Shown here: positions 39,245-50,090 of the stretch, piece by piece
Layout of the letters: the number at the start of each line of letters is the position of its first letter
Position numbering within the stretch: position 1 is the stretch's first letter
Assembly (NCBI GenBank): GCA_965240325.2
Contig: OZ251229.1
Location: 1,674,001 to 1,738,000 of the forward strand
Source of the DNA: Rebecca billardiae RCC1528
Taxonomy: Eukaryota > Haptophyta
Direction: 5' to 3'
DNA length: 64,000 nucleotides
The notes under the pieces: model-generated
Told to the model about the DNA's origin: nothing
Database searches by the model: none
What the model saw: only the letters and a program-made list of their open reading frames with translations
Translations under genes and position numbers: made by a program

Positions 39245-42075
39245 AAACCGCGTAACCTGTGCCTGGGTGCCAAAGCTGAGACGATGATGAGCTGAGCAGC
39301 AGCAGTCTTGCGGGCTGGGGCACGTGCCCAGGGGTGGGTACCCAATGCCCTAAAAACCACGTAACCTGTGCCTGGGTGCCAAAGCTGAGACGATGATGAG
39401 CCGAGCAGCAGCAGTCGCGCGGGCGACGGTCGCGCGTGCCCAGGGGTTGATACCCGATGCCCTCAAAACCATGTAACCTGTGCCTGGGTGCCAAAGCTGA
39501 GACGATGATGAGCCGAGCAGCAGCAGTCGCGCGGGCGGCGGTCGCGCGTGCCCAGGGGTGGATACCCGATGCCCTCAAAACCATGTAACCTGTGCCTGGG
39601 TGCCAAAGCTGAGACGATGATGAGCCGAGCAGCAGCAGTCGCGCGGGCGGCGGTCGCGCGGGCCCAGGGGTGGATACCCGATGCCCTCAAAACCACGTAA
39701 CCTGTGCCTGGGTGCCAAAGCTGAGACGATGATGAGCTGAGCAGCAGCAGTCGCGCGGGCTGGGGCACGTGCCCAGGGGTGGATACCCGATGCCCTCAAA
39801 ACCATGTAACCTGTGCCTGGGTGCCAAAGCTGAGACGATGATGAGCTGAGCAGCAGCAGTCGCGCGGGCTGGGGCACGTGCCCAGGGGTGGATACCCGAT
39901 GCCCTCAAAACCACGTAACCTGTGCCTGGGTGCCAAAGCTGAGACGATGATGAGCTGAGCAGCAGCAGTCTTGCGGGCTGGGGCACGTGCCCAGGGGTGG
40001 GTACCCGATGCCCTAAAAACCACGTAACCTGTGCCTGGGTGCCAAAGCTGAGACGATGATGAGCTGAGCAGCAGCAGTCGCGCGGGCTGGGGCACGTGCC
40101 CAGGGGTGGATACCCGATGCCCTAAAAACCACGTAACCTGTGCCTGGGTGCCAAAGCTGAGACGATGATGAGCTGAGCAGCAGCAGTCGCGCGGGCTGGG
40201 GCACGTGCCCAGGGGTGGATACCCGATGCCCTCAAAACCACGTAACCTGTGCCTGGGTGCCAAAGCTGAGACGATGATGAGCCGAGCAGCAGCAGTCGCG
40301 CGGGCGGCGGTCGCGCGTGCCCAGGGGTGGATACCCGATGCCCTCAAAACCACGTAACCTGTGCCTGGGTGCCAAAGCTGAGACGATGATGAGCCGAGCA
40401 GCGGCAGTCGCGCGGGCGGCGGTCGCGCGTGCCCAGGGGTGGATACCCGATGCCCTCAAAACCACGTAACCTGTGCCTGGAGGCCAAAGCTGAGACGATG
40501 ATGAGCCGAGCAGCAGCAGTCGCGCGGGCTGGGTCACGTGCCCAGGGGTGGATACCCGATGCCCTCAAAACCACGTAACCTGTGCCTGGGTGCCAAAGCT
40601 GAGACGATGATGAGCCGAGCAGCGGCAGTCGCGCGGGCGGCGGTCGCGCGTGCCCAGGGGTGGATACCCGATGCCCTCAAAACCACGTAACCTGTGCCTG
40701 GAGGCCAAAGCTGAGACGATGATGAGCCGAGCAGCAGCAGTCGCGCGGGCTGGGTCACGTGCCCAGGGGTGGATACCCGATGCCCTCAAAACCACGTAAC
40801 CTGTGCCTGGGTGCCAAAGCTGAGACGATGATGAGCGGAGCAGCAGCAGTCGCGCGGGCGGCGGTCGCGCGTGCCCAGGGGTGGATACCCGATGCCCTCA
40901 AAACCATGTAACCTGTGCCTGGGTGCCAAAGCTGAGACGATGATGAGCCGAGCAGCAGCAGTCGCGCGGGCGGCGGTCGCGCGTGCCCAGGGGTGGATAC
41001 CCGATGCCCTCAAAACCACGTAACCTGTGCCTGGGTGCCAAAGCTGAGACGATGATGAGCCGAGCAGCAGGCAGCAGTCGCGCGGGCTGGGTCACGTGCC
41101 CAGGGGTGGATACCCGATGCCCTCAAAACCATGTAACCTGTGCCTGGGTGCCAAAGCTGAGACGATGATGAGCGGAGCAGCAGCAGTCGCGCGGGCGGCG
41201 GTCGCGCGTGCCCAGGGGTGGATACCCGATGCCCTCAAAACCATGTAACCTGTGCCTGGGTGCCAAAGCTGAGACGATGATGAGCCGAGCAGCAGCAGTC
41301 GCGCGGGCTGGGTCACGTGCCCAGGGGTGGATACCCGATGCCCTCAAAACCATGTAACCTGTGCCTGGGTGCCAAAGCTGAGACGATGATGAGCCGAGCA
41401 GCAGCAGTCGCGCGGGCTGGGTCACGTGCCCAGGGGTGGATACCCGATGCCCTCAAAACCATGTAACCTGTGCCTGGGTGCCAAAGCTGAGACGATGATG
41501 AACCGAGCAGCAGCAGTCGCGCGGGCTGGGGCACGTGCCCAGGGGTGGATACCCGATGCCCTCAAAACCACGTAACCTGTGCCTGGGTGCCAAAGCTGAG
41601 ACGATGATGAGCCGAGCAGCAGCAGTCGCGCGGGCTGGGTCACGTGCCCAGGGGTGGATACCCGATGCCCTCAAAACCATGTAACCTGTGCCTGGGTGCC
41701 AAAGCTGAGACGATGATGAGCCGAGCAGCAGCAGTCGCGCGGGCTGGGTCACGTGCCCAGGGGTGGATACCCGATGCCCTCAAAACCATGTAACCTGTGC
41801 CTGGGTGCCAAAGCTGAGACGATGATGAACCGAGCAGCAGCAGTCGCGCGGGCTGGGGCACGTGCCCAGGGGTGGATACCCGATGCCCTCAAAACCATGT
41901 AACCTGTGCCTGGGTGCCAAAGCTGAGACGATGATGAGCTGAGCAGCAGCAGTCTTGCGGGCTGGGGCACGTGCCCAGGGGTGGATACCCGATGCCCTCA
42001 AAACCACGTAACCTGTGCCTGGGTGCCAAAGCTGAGACGATGATGAGCCGAGCAGCAGGCAGCAGTCGCGCGGAC
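39245..42075. repeat. ~110-bp minisatellite array, about 26 copies
   Basis: The core GTAACCTGTGCCTGGGTGCC recurs near 39252, 39361, 39473, 39585 and so on to 42009. Two unit types alternate: 109 bp with GGGCTGGG(G/T)CACGTGCCC, and 112 bp with GGGCGGCGGTCGCGCGTGCC. Variant markers (CTGGAGGCCAAAG at 40466 and 40687; ATGATGAACCGAGC at 41499 and 41826) show larger duplicated blocks of about 221 and 327 bp. Minus-strand ORFs crossing units (LLLLGSSSSQLWHPGTGY) are by-products. Confidence 0.97.
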
Positions 42076-42254
42076 TGGCGCGCTTGCAGATTAGGCGGTG
42101 CAAATTCTTACAGCCTGCGCCGCTAAGTCGTATGGAAATTTTCAAGTGAGCATCAATGGAGTTGTTGTCATCGCGCATAGATTCATCACGCCGGGAAAAA
42201 CTGATGTGCACCGCTGTCTGTTCAAAACAAAGTCGCACGGAAAAGGAGCGCGAG

Positions 42255-43300
42255 CAAACGCGCTGAAAACATTCGCTCCTGCTTTCTATCCGTGCTGAAA
42301 ACTGAGCGGATGCGCATCCTTAGCTCAAGTTTCGGCCGAAAATATCGGCACACTGCTGTCAGTCCAAAAGTCGCTCGGAAAGGAGCGGGAGCATACATGG
42401 CTGGAAAGCTCCGCTGAAAACATTCGCTCCCTTTCTGCCTGCTTCAAATCAGTGCTGAAAAACTGAGCGGATGCATCCTTAGCTCAAGTTTCGGCCGAAA
42501 ATATCGGCACACTGCTGACAGTCCAAAAGTCGCTCGGAAAGGAGCGGGAGCATACATGGCTGGAAAGCTCCGCTGAAAACATTCGCTCCCTTTCTGCCTG
42601 CTTCAAATCAGTGCTGAAAAACTGAGCGGATGCATCCTTAGCTGAAGTTTCGGCCGAAAATATCGGCACACTGCTGTCAGTCCAAAAGTCGCTCGAAAAA
42701 GGAGCGGGAGCATACATGGCTGGAAAGCTCCGCTGAAAACATTCGCTCCCTTTCTGCCTGCTTCAGATCTGTGCTGAAAAACTGAGCGGATGCATCCTTA
42801 GCCCAAATTCCGGCCGAAAATATCGGCACACTGCGGTCAGTCCAAAAGTCGCTCGGAAAGGAGCGGGAGCATACATGGCTGGAAAGCTCCGTCGAAAACA
42901 TTCGCTTCCTTTCTGCCTGCTTCAAATCCGTGCTGAAAAACTGAGCGGATGCATCCTTAGCTCAAGTTTCGGCCGAAAATATCGGCACACTGCTGTCAGT
43001 CCAAAAGTCGCTCGAAAAAGGAGCGGGAGCATTCATGGCTGGAAAGCTCCGCTAAAAACATTCGCTCCCTTTCTGCCTGCTTCAGATCTGTGCTGAAAAC
43101 TGAGCGGATGCACCCTTAGCTCAAATTCCGGCCGAAAATATCGGCACACTGCGGTCAGTCCAAAAGTCGCTCGAAAAAAGAGCGGGAGCATTCGTGGCTG
43201 GACAGCTCCGTCGAAAACATTCGCTTCCTTTCTGCCTGCTTCAAATCCGTGCTAAAACTGAGCGGGTGCATCCCCGGCTCATATCCCGCCGAAAATATCT
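42255..43300. repeat. 159-bp tandem array, about 6.5 copies
   Basis: The unit contains CTGAGCGGATGCATCCTTAG, TTTCGGCCGAAAATATCGGC, AGTCCAAAAGTCGCTCGGAA and ACATTCGCTCCCTTTCTGCC. Starts near 42303, 42466, 42625, 42784, 42943, 43102 and 43260. It follows the minisatellite after a ~180-bp non-repeat bridge. Confidence 0.95.
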
Positions 43301-43602
43301 GGCTGCTACCTACTACCTAGGTCATGATTCTCGCGCGCACGCGAGAGTTGCCTTTCTGTAACTATTTGACTGAGCAACCAGAAGCAATCACAACGCCATT
43401 CCTCCATCGCAATCAACGATGATGCGCACGCACGACCGCACGTGATAGTGACCGTACAATATTCTTATTTTATTTTAAATAGCGGAAATACCAGTGTAGT
43501 ATTATTGTCTGATCATATTCGAGAGGAAATTAGTTATTTTATTCATTATTTTAATTAATGTACATCGATCGCTGATTTTCGTTTGGGTATTACTTATGAA
43601 GG

Positions 43603-43606
<4 letters not shown>
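43301..43606. other. AT-rich intergenic island
   Basis: Markedly AT-rich compared with its surroundings. No ORF or known signal seen. Confidence 0.4.

Positions 43607-43668
<62 letters not shown>
43607..43668. repeat. (AT)n microsatellite
   Basis: About 62 bp of AT dinucleotides, abutting the end of the dispersed repeat at 43666. Confidence 0.98.
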
Positions 43669-43670
<2 letters not shown>

Positions 43671-43740
43671 CCGCGTTCCGCGGTCCTTTTCCGTAGAACG
43701 AACGTAGTTCAGGGCCCGCGGTGGCGGTGCACCCTCCATC
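43666..43740 (-). repeat. Dispersed repeat ending at a microsatellite, copy 2
   Basis: TATGACCGCGTTCCGCGGTC..CCGTAGAACG..GCGGTGCACCCTCC is the reverse complement of 23139-23203. The same end borders (AT)n here and (CT)n there. Confidence 0.8.
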
Positions 43741-43859
43741 GCAGTCGTCTATTGACAGACCCGGAGTTGCATGCCCGTACAACTAGACTCCAGCGGCGCG
43801 CCGCCGCCCGCCGCGCCGGGCGCGGGCCCATCGCACTTCGCAGCCGCCGGCGCGGCGCC

Positions 43860-44205
43860 GATTGTGTACAGGCGGATGCGACGAGGCGTGATCGACGCAT
43901 GAGCGCGACTCCACGTGCACGCCAGGCCACGCGAAGCTGACAGCCAGGGAGCACGGTGCGGGGCCGCGGATTCGTTCGGGCCGCTGCTGCTGACTGACCG
44001 CTGTGGCGCTGTCCGCCGCGGGTCACCGCGCACCGGCAGCGCCAGGATAGTAGTAGATGATTTGCACTGGTCCGAGTAGGGTTCGACCAGCGCCTGCGCG
44101 ACGGCCGACAGGCGGGCGCGAGGCGTGATCGACGCATGAGCGCAACTCTACGTGCACGCCAGGCCACGCGGAGCTGACAGCCCGAGGGAGCACGGTGCCG
44201 AGGTC
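43860..44205. repeat. Direct duplication, ~242 bp apart
   Basis: AGGCGTGATCGACGCATGAG and GTGCACGCCAGGCCACGCG..AGCTGACAGCC occur at about 43880-43960 and again at about 44122-44205 with a few changes. Confidence 0.85.
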
Positions 44206-44862
44206 GGAGGTGCGAGCGGGCACCAGTGTCCAGTCACGGATCGTTCGCGCACGCCGCGCGTGCACGGGCTGACACACCTCGATCAGGCTCGGCACGCGTT
44301 GCAGAGGCACAGCCAGCTCTGGGGACGTCACGCACCACCGTCGCCCGCGCAGCTCGTCCTCCTCGTAGAGTACCGTTCAGTTCCGAGGCGTAGCCCTCGC
44401 TCAGGGTCGACCGTCGACGATGGATGGACTCGGATCGTCGGCGCTCCCCGGAAAGGCATGGCAAGGGCGGCGCGTGGTGAAGTCGAAGACTCAGAGATCG
44501 ATCAGTCCGGCATCAGGCGCCGCTGCCCCCGAGCTTGCGAGAGCCCGAATACAGGGCGGCTGCCGCGGCGCGGCCGCCGGGCGCCCCGGCGACCGGGCGC
44601 GCGGCCGCGCGCAGGCATCGACACGGGGCGGCGGGGGCGCGCGGAGTGAGCGGGGGCACGAACGCGATGTCGACGGCAGTCGGGACCCGCCGCAGCCGCG
44701 CGCTCCAGGCGCCACTCGCCGCGCGCACCTGCCCATCGCCGTCCTCACCCGTCGGTCGCTCGTGGCTGGCGCCTCCTGAGCTCCTGTCGCCGCAGCCGCG
44801 GCGTGCAAACGCGGGCCGCACACGCCGCGCGGGCGCCGCGCCCCCTCCGGCTCCGACCAAGG
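44206..44862. other. GC-rich intergenic, no supported gene
   Basis: Overlapping Arg/Ala/Pro-rich ORFs in several frames without domains. I see nothing reliable. Confidence 0.35.
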
Positions 44863-44912
44863 GCGGTAAGGGCTGTCAACTCCCAGTGGCGCCGAGTGGC
44901 GGAGGTTGGGGC

Positions 44913-45320
44913 AAGGGTAGTAAGGGTGAGCAACTCCGCTGGCGACAGCCGCGGAGGTCGGGAGGGCTCTGTTTGCCTCGGCGCCCGGTGCGAGCGGAGC
45001 GGAGCGAGTACTATCAGCGGCGGAGGGCGCTGAGGCCGCGCACGGCGTGAGGCGCGGCGTCGGCCGAGTCGGTCCGCGGAGGATGCGCGGCGCTCGGCCC
45101 GCTGCGCAGCGGCAGTGCACCTCACTTTGCCCCGAGCGCCGTCCTCCTCGTCGCCTCCTTCCCGCCTTGGAGCAGCACGCATGTGCGCGCCGCCGCATCG
45201 AATGCGGCACAGGCTTGCTCAGACGACCGCGCGCGCGTGGCGCGCGACTTGGTCGGCTGCGCGCGCGTGCTGCCGCGGTGCAATGTAGCGCCACCGCATA
45301 CGCGCCGTGCCCGCGCGAGA
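44913..45320. repeat. Left arm of foldback hairpin 1
   Basis: About 408 bp. Its reverse complement closely matches 45715-46125 (GCGAGTACTATCAGCGGCGG here, CCGCCGCTGATAGTACTCGC there). Confidence 0.9.
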
Positions 45321-45531
45321 GCGTGTGCATGGACGTGAGTGCGAGCTCACACACATGTCAAGAGTGCTGTCTGCGCAGCACAGTGCTGGCAACTGAAGTA
45401 AGCTAGAGAAGACAGCAGCGTGAGTGTTAGTACCATCGATGCGGAGCCTTAGCGTCCGCTTGCGTTCGTGCTGAGAAGGGATACACAAGACTAGGCCTTC
45501 GTCCTGGGTATCCAATGTCACTCAACACCTC

Positions 45532-45701
45532 GCTGATCGACCCGACGAGCGTCGGCGTGAGGCACAGCGAAACATTCGTGAGAGCAACAGACAAGCGAGC
45601 ACTACGCTCATGAGTCGCTGATCGACCCGACGAGCGTCGGCGTGAGGCACAGCGAAACATTCGTGAGAGCAACAGACAAGCGAGCACTACGCTCATGAGA
45701 T
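45532..45701. repeat. 85-bp tandem duplication in the loop of hairpin 1
   Basis: GCTGATCGACCCGACGAGCG..CACTACGCTCATGAG occurs twice, essentially identical, period 85. Confidence 0.95.
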
Positions 45702-45714
45702 GGCCGTGAGCAAA

Positions 45715-46125
45715 GGCTCGCGCGGGCACGGCGCGCGTATACGGTGGCGCTACCTTGCCCCGCGGCAGCGCGCGCGTGCGGTCGACCAAGTCGCGCGCCA
45801 CGCGCGCGCGGTCGTCTGAGCAAGCCCGTGCCGCATTCGATGCGGCGGCGCGCACATGCGTGCTGCTCCAAGGCGGGAAGAAGGCGACGCGGAGGACGGC
45901 GCTTGGAGCAAAGTGAGGTGCACTGCCGCTGCGCAGCGGGCCAAGAGCCGCGCATCCTCCGCGGACCGACTCGGCCGACGCCGCGCCTCACGCCGTGCGC
46001 GGCCTCAGCGCCCTCCGCCGCTGATAGTACTCGCTCCGCTCCGCTCGCACCGGGCGCCGAGGCAAACAGAGCCCTCCCGACCTCCGCGGCTGTCGCCAGC
46101 GGAGTTGCTCACCCTTACTACCCTT
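45715..46125. repeat. Right arm of foldback hairpin 1
   Basis: Inverted partner of 44913-45320, with scattered substitutions and small indels. Confidence 0.9.
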
Positions 46126-46133
46126 GGTTGGGG

Positions 46134-46495
46134 GCCCCTCAACTCGTGCGGCCGCGCGGCGCAGCGGCTAAGTCTCCTGGGGCGCCGCCCTGGAGGGCGC
46201 GTGGGGTGCGCACGCCGCGGGCTCCTGCGCCCGCGGCAGCGGCCGCGGACACGGCGCGCGTGGTTGGTCGCCTGCTAGACAGCACGTAGTACCCTCCCAC
46301 GCCGCGCGCCGCGCTCGCCGGTGCCCTCGCCGCGCCTCAGGCCAGCCGCGCACGCGCGCCGCGCCAATGGCCAGCCGTGGCCACGAGCCAGCCGCCGGCG
46401 CGCGCGCGGTGCGCGGTGCGGTCGGCGCGGGTCGGGCGCGCGCCCGGGGCGAGGCTCGCGTATGATGGGCGCGCGGCATGCCGCCTCGCGCCGCC
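46134..46495. repeat. Left arm of foldback hairpin 2
   Basis: About 362 bp beginning GCCCCTCAACTCGTGCGGCC. Reverse complement at 46792-47154. Confidence 0.9.
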
Positions 46496-46791
46496 GCGCT
46501 GACGCCCGCATGGGTCGGCGCGCACGCGTTTACATGCTGTCGAGTGTGCATTGCCATGTTTGAAAATGCTCACGTTGAGACGATCATGGGACGGCAGCGA
46601 CGCGTGATAGACAAGCGCAGACCACTAATATGTGCACGGCCAGCCTCATGTCATGGCAAGCAAGTCCCCGAGTGCCCGCGTTCGTCGCACTGATGCGCTC
46701 ACAACCACTTATCCAAGCTCATTTCTGATGGCCGAGGAATGCTCGACGAGCACTCTTCAGCAGCCGCGTGCAACGTGATCAAGCTCGTGGG

Positions 46792-47154
46792 TGGCGGCGC
46801 GAGGCGGCATGACGCGCGCCCATCATACGCGAGCCTCGCCCCGGGCGCGCGCCCGACCCGCGCCGACCGCACCGCGCACCGCGCGCGCGCCGGCGGCTGG
46901 CTCGTGGCCACGGCTGGCCATTGGCGCGGCGCGCGTGCGCGGCTGGCCTGAGGCACGGCGAGGGCACCGGCAAGCGCGGCGCGCGGCGTGGGAGGGTACT
47001 ACGTGCTGTCTAGCAGGCGACCAACCACGCGCGCCGTGTCCGCGGCCGCTGCCGCGGGCGCAGGAGCCCGCGGCGTGCGCACCCCACGCGCCCTCCAGGG
47101 CGGCGCCCCAGGAGACTTCGCCGCTGCGCCGCGAGGCCGCACGAGTTGAGGGGC
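46792..47154. repeat. Right arm of foldback hairpin 2
   Basis: Inverted partner of 46134-46495, ending GGCCGCACGAGTTGAGGGGC. The loop of about 300 bp has normal mixed sequence. Confidence 0.9.
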
Positions 47155-47469
47155 ACGGAACCTCCGCCACTCGGCGCCACTGGTCAGGAGTTGACAGCCC
47201 TTACCGCCCTTGCTCCGACTATACGGATAGCTGCGGCGGGTATTTTCAATCTCTCGCACTATTGGAGTTGGTTGGACGATTATGTCAACGGTCGTTCTTG
47301 GCATCTTGCAGCGGCGAGGCCATATTATTTTACTATGGTCACACTACATTAAGGAGAGTCTACCCACAATTACCCTGCCTCGCACACTTGGGCGCGGGTT
47401 TCGTTGATTCCTCTGTTCACTATTCAAGACGGCGGACGCGCCCTTTTTCGACGAGGATGCACCTGTAAG

Positions 47470-47620
47470 GGAGTCTCGAAATTCGAAACTCGGTCTCCTC
47501 CAGCCCTGAAAATCGTCCCCCGTCCCTTTTTTCTTTGATCAAAGATCTTTTTGAAACGTGGTTCGGGCCCGCTGGTGCGGGCTCCACGCTGCGCGCTCCG
47601 CCCTGCACCGCGGGCCATAA
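47470..47620 (-). repeat. Dispersed repeat with A/T-rich palindrome, copy 2
   Basis: Reverse-complement partner of 20781-20940, including CTTTGATCAAAGATCTTTTT and CGTCCCCCGTCCC. Confidence 0.85.
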
Positions 47621-48439
47621 TAAAATTTATTTTTAATTTGGTTAGCAACTGCTGCCATTATGTTTGCGAATAATTATATTTTATTGGCAACTACTGCCAT
47701 GATTTAAAATAGCATAACATTTAAAAAGAATGGTAGAGTTCATATTATAAATGTGGTCTGGATAAGTTATTTTATTCCTAAAACATTTCCATCAGCGAAG
47801 TCAGAAGATAGCCAGCAGTTACTGTAGCTGGTTAATTTTAGTGTAATTAATATATATATATATGGTATGATTTTAAATAGGCCGTTCCACGCTCTAAATA
47901 GGGGAAAGGGGTACGTCTGGCCGAATCTGTAGCTAAAATGCCTACCCATTTAGACTTAGAGCCTTTGGCACAACCCCTCAACCTCCTCCCCGGTGCTAGA
48001 CGACTCACTCATAATTTCCACTCAGCAGCATATATATTGAAGCGTGTCGTAGTCTGACTCATCATCAATCAATGAATCATCATCACTATCATCACTATCA
48101 GCGGCCCAGCGCCAGCGGGCTTAGCTCATAGGTCATAAATTATTATTGTTGACAGGTTGCACAGGAAACTGTCCTTGGTGTTACATTTCTGAGAGACGGC
48201 GCCTCTGAAGGATGGCGCCCGCCCACTCGCCGCTCGTGGGTGGCGCGCGCCTCGCGTGTCGATGCAGCCCCGCATCATGACTAGCTGAATGCGCGTGTCG
48301 TCAGGACTTGTCCGCGTGCGCTACATCCCTTGAGCTAGCACAGCCGGGACCCCCTCGCCGTCGGCAGTGACTGTCATCATCCCATCACACGTCGCGTGAG
48401 ACGGCAAACAGCCACGGCAGCATCACCCTCTCGTCCAGG
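47621..48439. other. AT-rich intergenic island
   Basis: 47620-48170 is strongly AT-rich with a short (TA)n near 47850. No ORF, repeat family or RNA gene recognised. Confidence 0.4.
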
Positions 48440-49740
48440 ATCATCAGGCAGCTGGAGACAGTCCTCCCTTCGACGCGTCTCGGAGCGAGCGCACACGCCC
48501 AGCTCTATCTGCGTCACACCGCCCGCGCCATCCGTCTCGAGCCCAACGCCCGTCACCACGCGCAGTATGGCAAACCGTCATGATCGGACCGAGCTCGTCG
48601 CCCGAGTGCAGCCTTCGCCCGCAATGCCGCGCGCGAGCATTCGAGTTCGACAATAAGTCGTCAGCGACTTGTGGGCCGGCGGGGAGATCCACGCGTGGCA
48701 TAGATACCATGTAGGTCGTCAGCTCCTGCTCGGTGTACGCACGCGCTCTGCATCTGAACACTTGATAGAAGCTCTCGATCATCACCATCGAGCTGTCTAC
48801 GTGAGCCTGTGCGACCGTCTGCGCAACACCTCGCGCCTCACCCTTGATGCTGAGCTCACGCGAGACAAAGAAGGCTATGTAGGGCTCAATGACATTCATA
48901 CAGTGAGAGCGTCCTTGCCGCAGCGAGCGACAGCTTCCTTCGCCCGCTTCTTAGCACTCGCCCTGCTGTTCTTGGGCGTGAGTGAGGCGTGGTGCCTCGT
49001 CAGCCTGCTGAGCGGTTCTTGTCGATGCGTGTCACAGCGCGGAAGCAGGTGTGCGTTCGCGAGGCGTCGTGCGTGGATGCCGTTCTTCATGCTGACGACA
49101 TAGATAGACTGCGTAGCGGCCGTCTCCTCATCCAAGAGCCTCGAGCATGCCACGACTCTGACACTTCAGCGCTCCGGCCGGCGCGCATGCACCATCAAGT
49201 GCAACCGAGCGGTTGAGAGGTAGCCGCCGCCAGCTTTTCGAACCTCACCAACACGCGCTGGATGAACATTGCAAAGTTGTCGCATACTATGAGTGTCGCG
49301 TGTCTCTTCCCGCGACTGTTGCTGCGCGACGTGATGTGCAAGACCAGTCGCGCGCGCGCTCCATCCAATACACGCACGGCTGATGAATGGACGTGGCCGA
49401 GCGCAAGCACGCACGCGCGAGTCGTAGGCTGCGAACGTCGTGTGCAGCCAGACTGCGACGTGCACGGCACGTATCCACCTTGCATTGCTACGTCTCTTCA
49501 CACCGGGCCTGGGACTCTTCCAGGCTGAGACGGCCTGCTCTGCTGCCCTCTGTGACTCAGATGCCGCGCGAACGTGCCGCGCGGCTGCGCGATGTCGCGA
49601 TTGGAGCTCAAGGGTGGTTGACTTTCGGTACATGCTACTCAAGCAGGAAGAGGCCGATCGAGGCGCGGAGTGGCGCGCTGCACCCGCAACAGCGGGCATC
49701 GTGCAGCGCGCGAGAGCGCGCGCCGCTTCCGGGCGCACGG
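48440..49740 (-). pseudogene. Possible decayed gene of unknown family
   Basis: Protein-like pieces occur in order on the minus strand but in changing frames: AVHVAVWLHTTFAAYDSRVR (near 49460), ATLIVCDNFAMFIQRVLVRF (near 49290), TPKNSRASAKKRAKEAVARC (near 48960), NVIEPYIAFFVSRELSIKGE (48896 downward) and SMVMIESFYQVFRCRARAYT (near 48780). This could be a gene with small introns or a degraded mobile-element protein. I recognise no domain. Confidence 0.25.
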
Positions 49741-50090
49741 CGACGGCGCCATGTACCGAAAGACGGGTGGACAGGTCGCGTCCACTGGGAATGTAACATC
49801 TGTCAGTCGCGGGCGGTCATTTTTCCGTGCAACCTGTCTGTTATTACATCAATTAAAATTAATTATAATATTATAATAATAAATACTACTAATAATAATT
49901 AATATTGATATACTTTGTCACGCGACTCATCGTCAGTCAATTTATGACGCGATGCCCTTATTACGGGCGCGTTAGCCCGTTAGGCTCCGTTACTCGCGAG
50001 TCGTTCACTCGTCGTTAGCCGTACTCCGCAGCGTAAGAGAAGGTTAAAAATAGAAACGAACGGTGTAACACGTATACGCCAGCACGCTCA
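49741..50090. other. AT-rich intergenic stretch
   Basis: Includes an A/T run at about 49850-49915. Likely 3' flank of the DUF2252 gene. No other feature. Confidence 0.4.

Larger units (their letters stand above)
44863..47213. repeat. Nested inverted-repeat (foldback) complex
   Basis: Outer short arms 44863-44908 and 47158-47213 (AAGGGCGGTAAGGGCTGTCA against its reverse complement) enclose two larger hairpins. Hairpin 1 has arms 44913-45320 and 45715-46125. Hairpin 2 has arms 46134-46495 and 46792-47154. No transposase-like ORF seen. Confidence 0.85.

Noticed and set aside
39245-42075. CRISPR-like array
   Set aside because: Whole units are repeated with no unique spacers, and the genome is eukaryotic.
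39340-42240. Many minus-strand ORFs of 60-185 aa with LLLLGSSSSQLWHPGTGY
   Set aside because: They are translations of the ~110-bp minisatellite. The unit is not a multiple of three in most copies, so frames shift from unit to unit and no start or splice context exists.
44080-44110. GGTTCGACC resembling a tRNA T-loop
   Set aside because: No acceptor, D or anticodon stem could be paired around it.
44535-47468. Arg/Ala-rich ORFs of 100-290 aa on both strands
   Set aside because: They lie in the inverted-repeat block, appear in mirrored pairs on both strands and have no domains.
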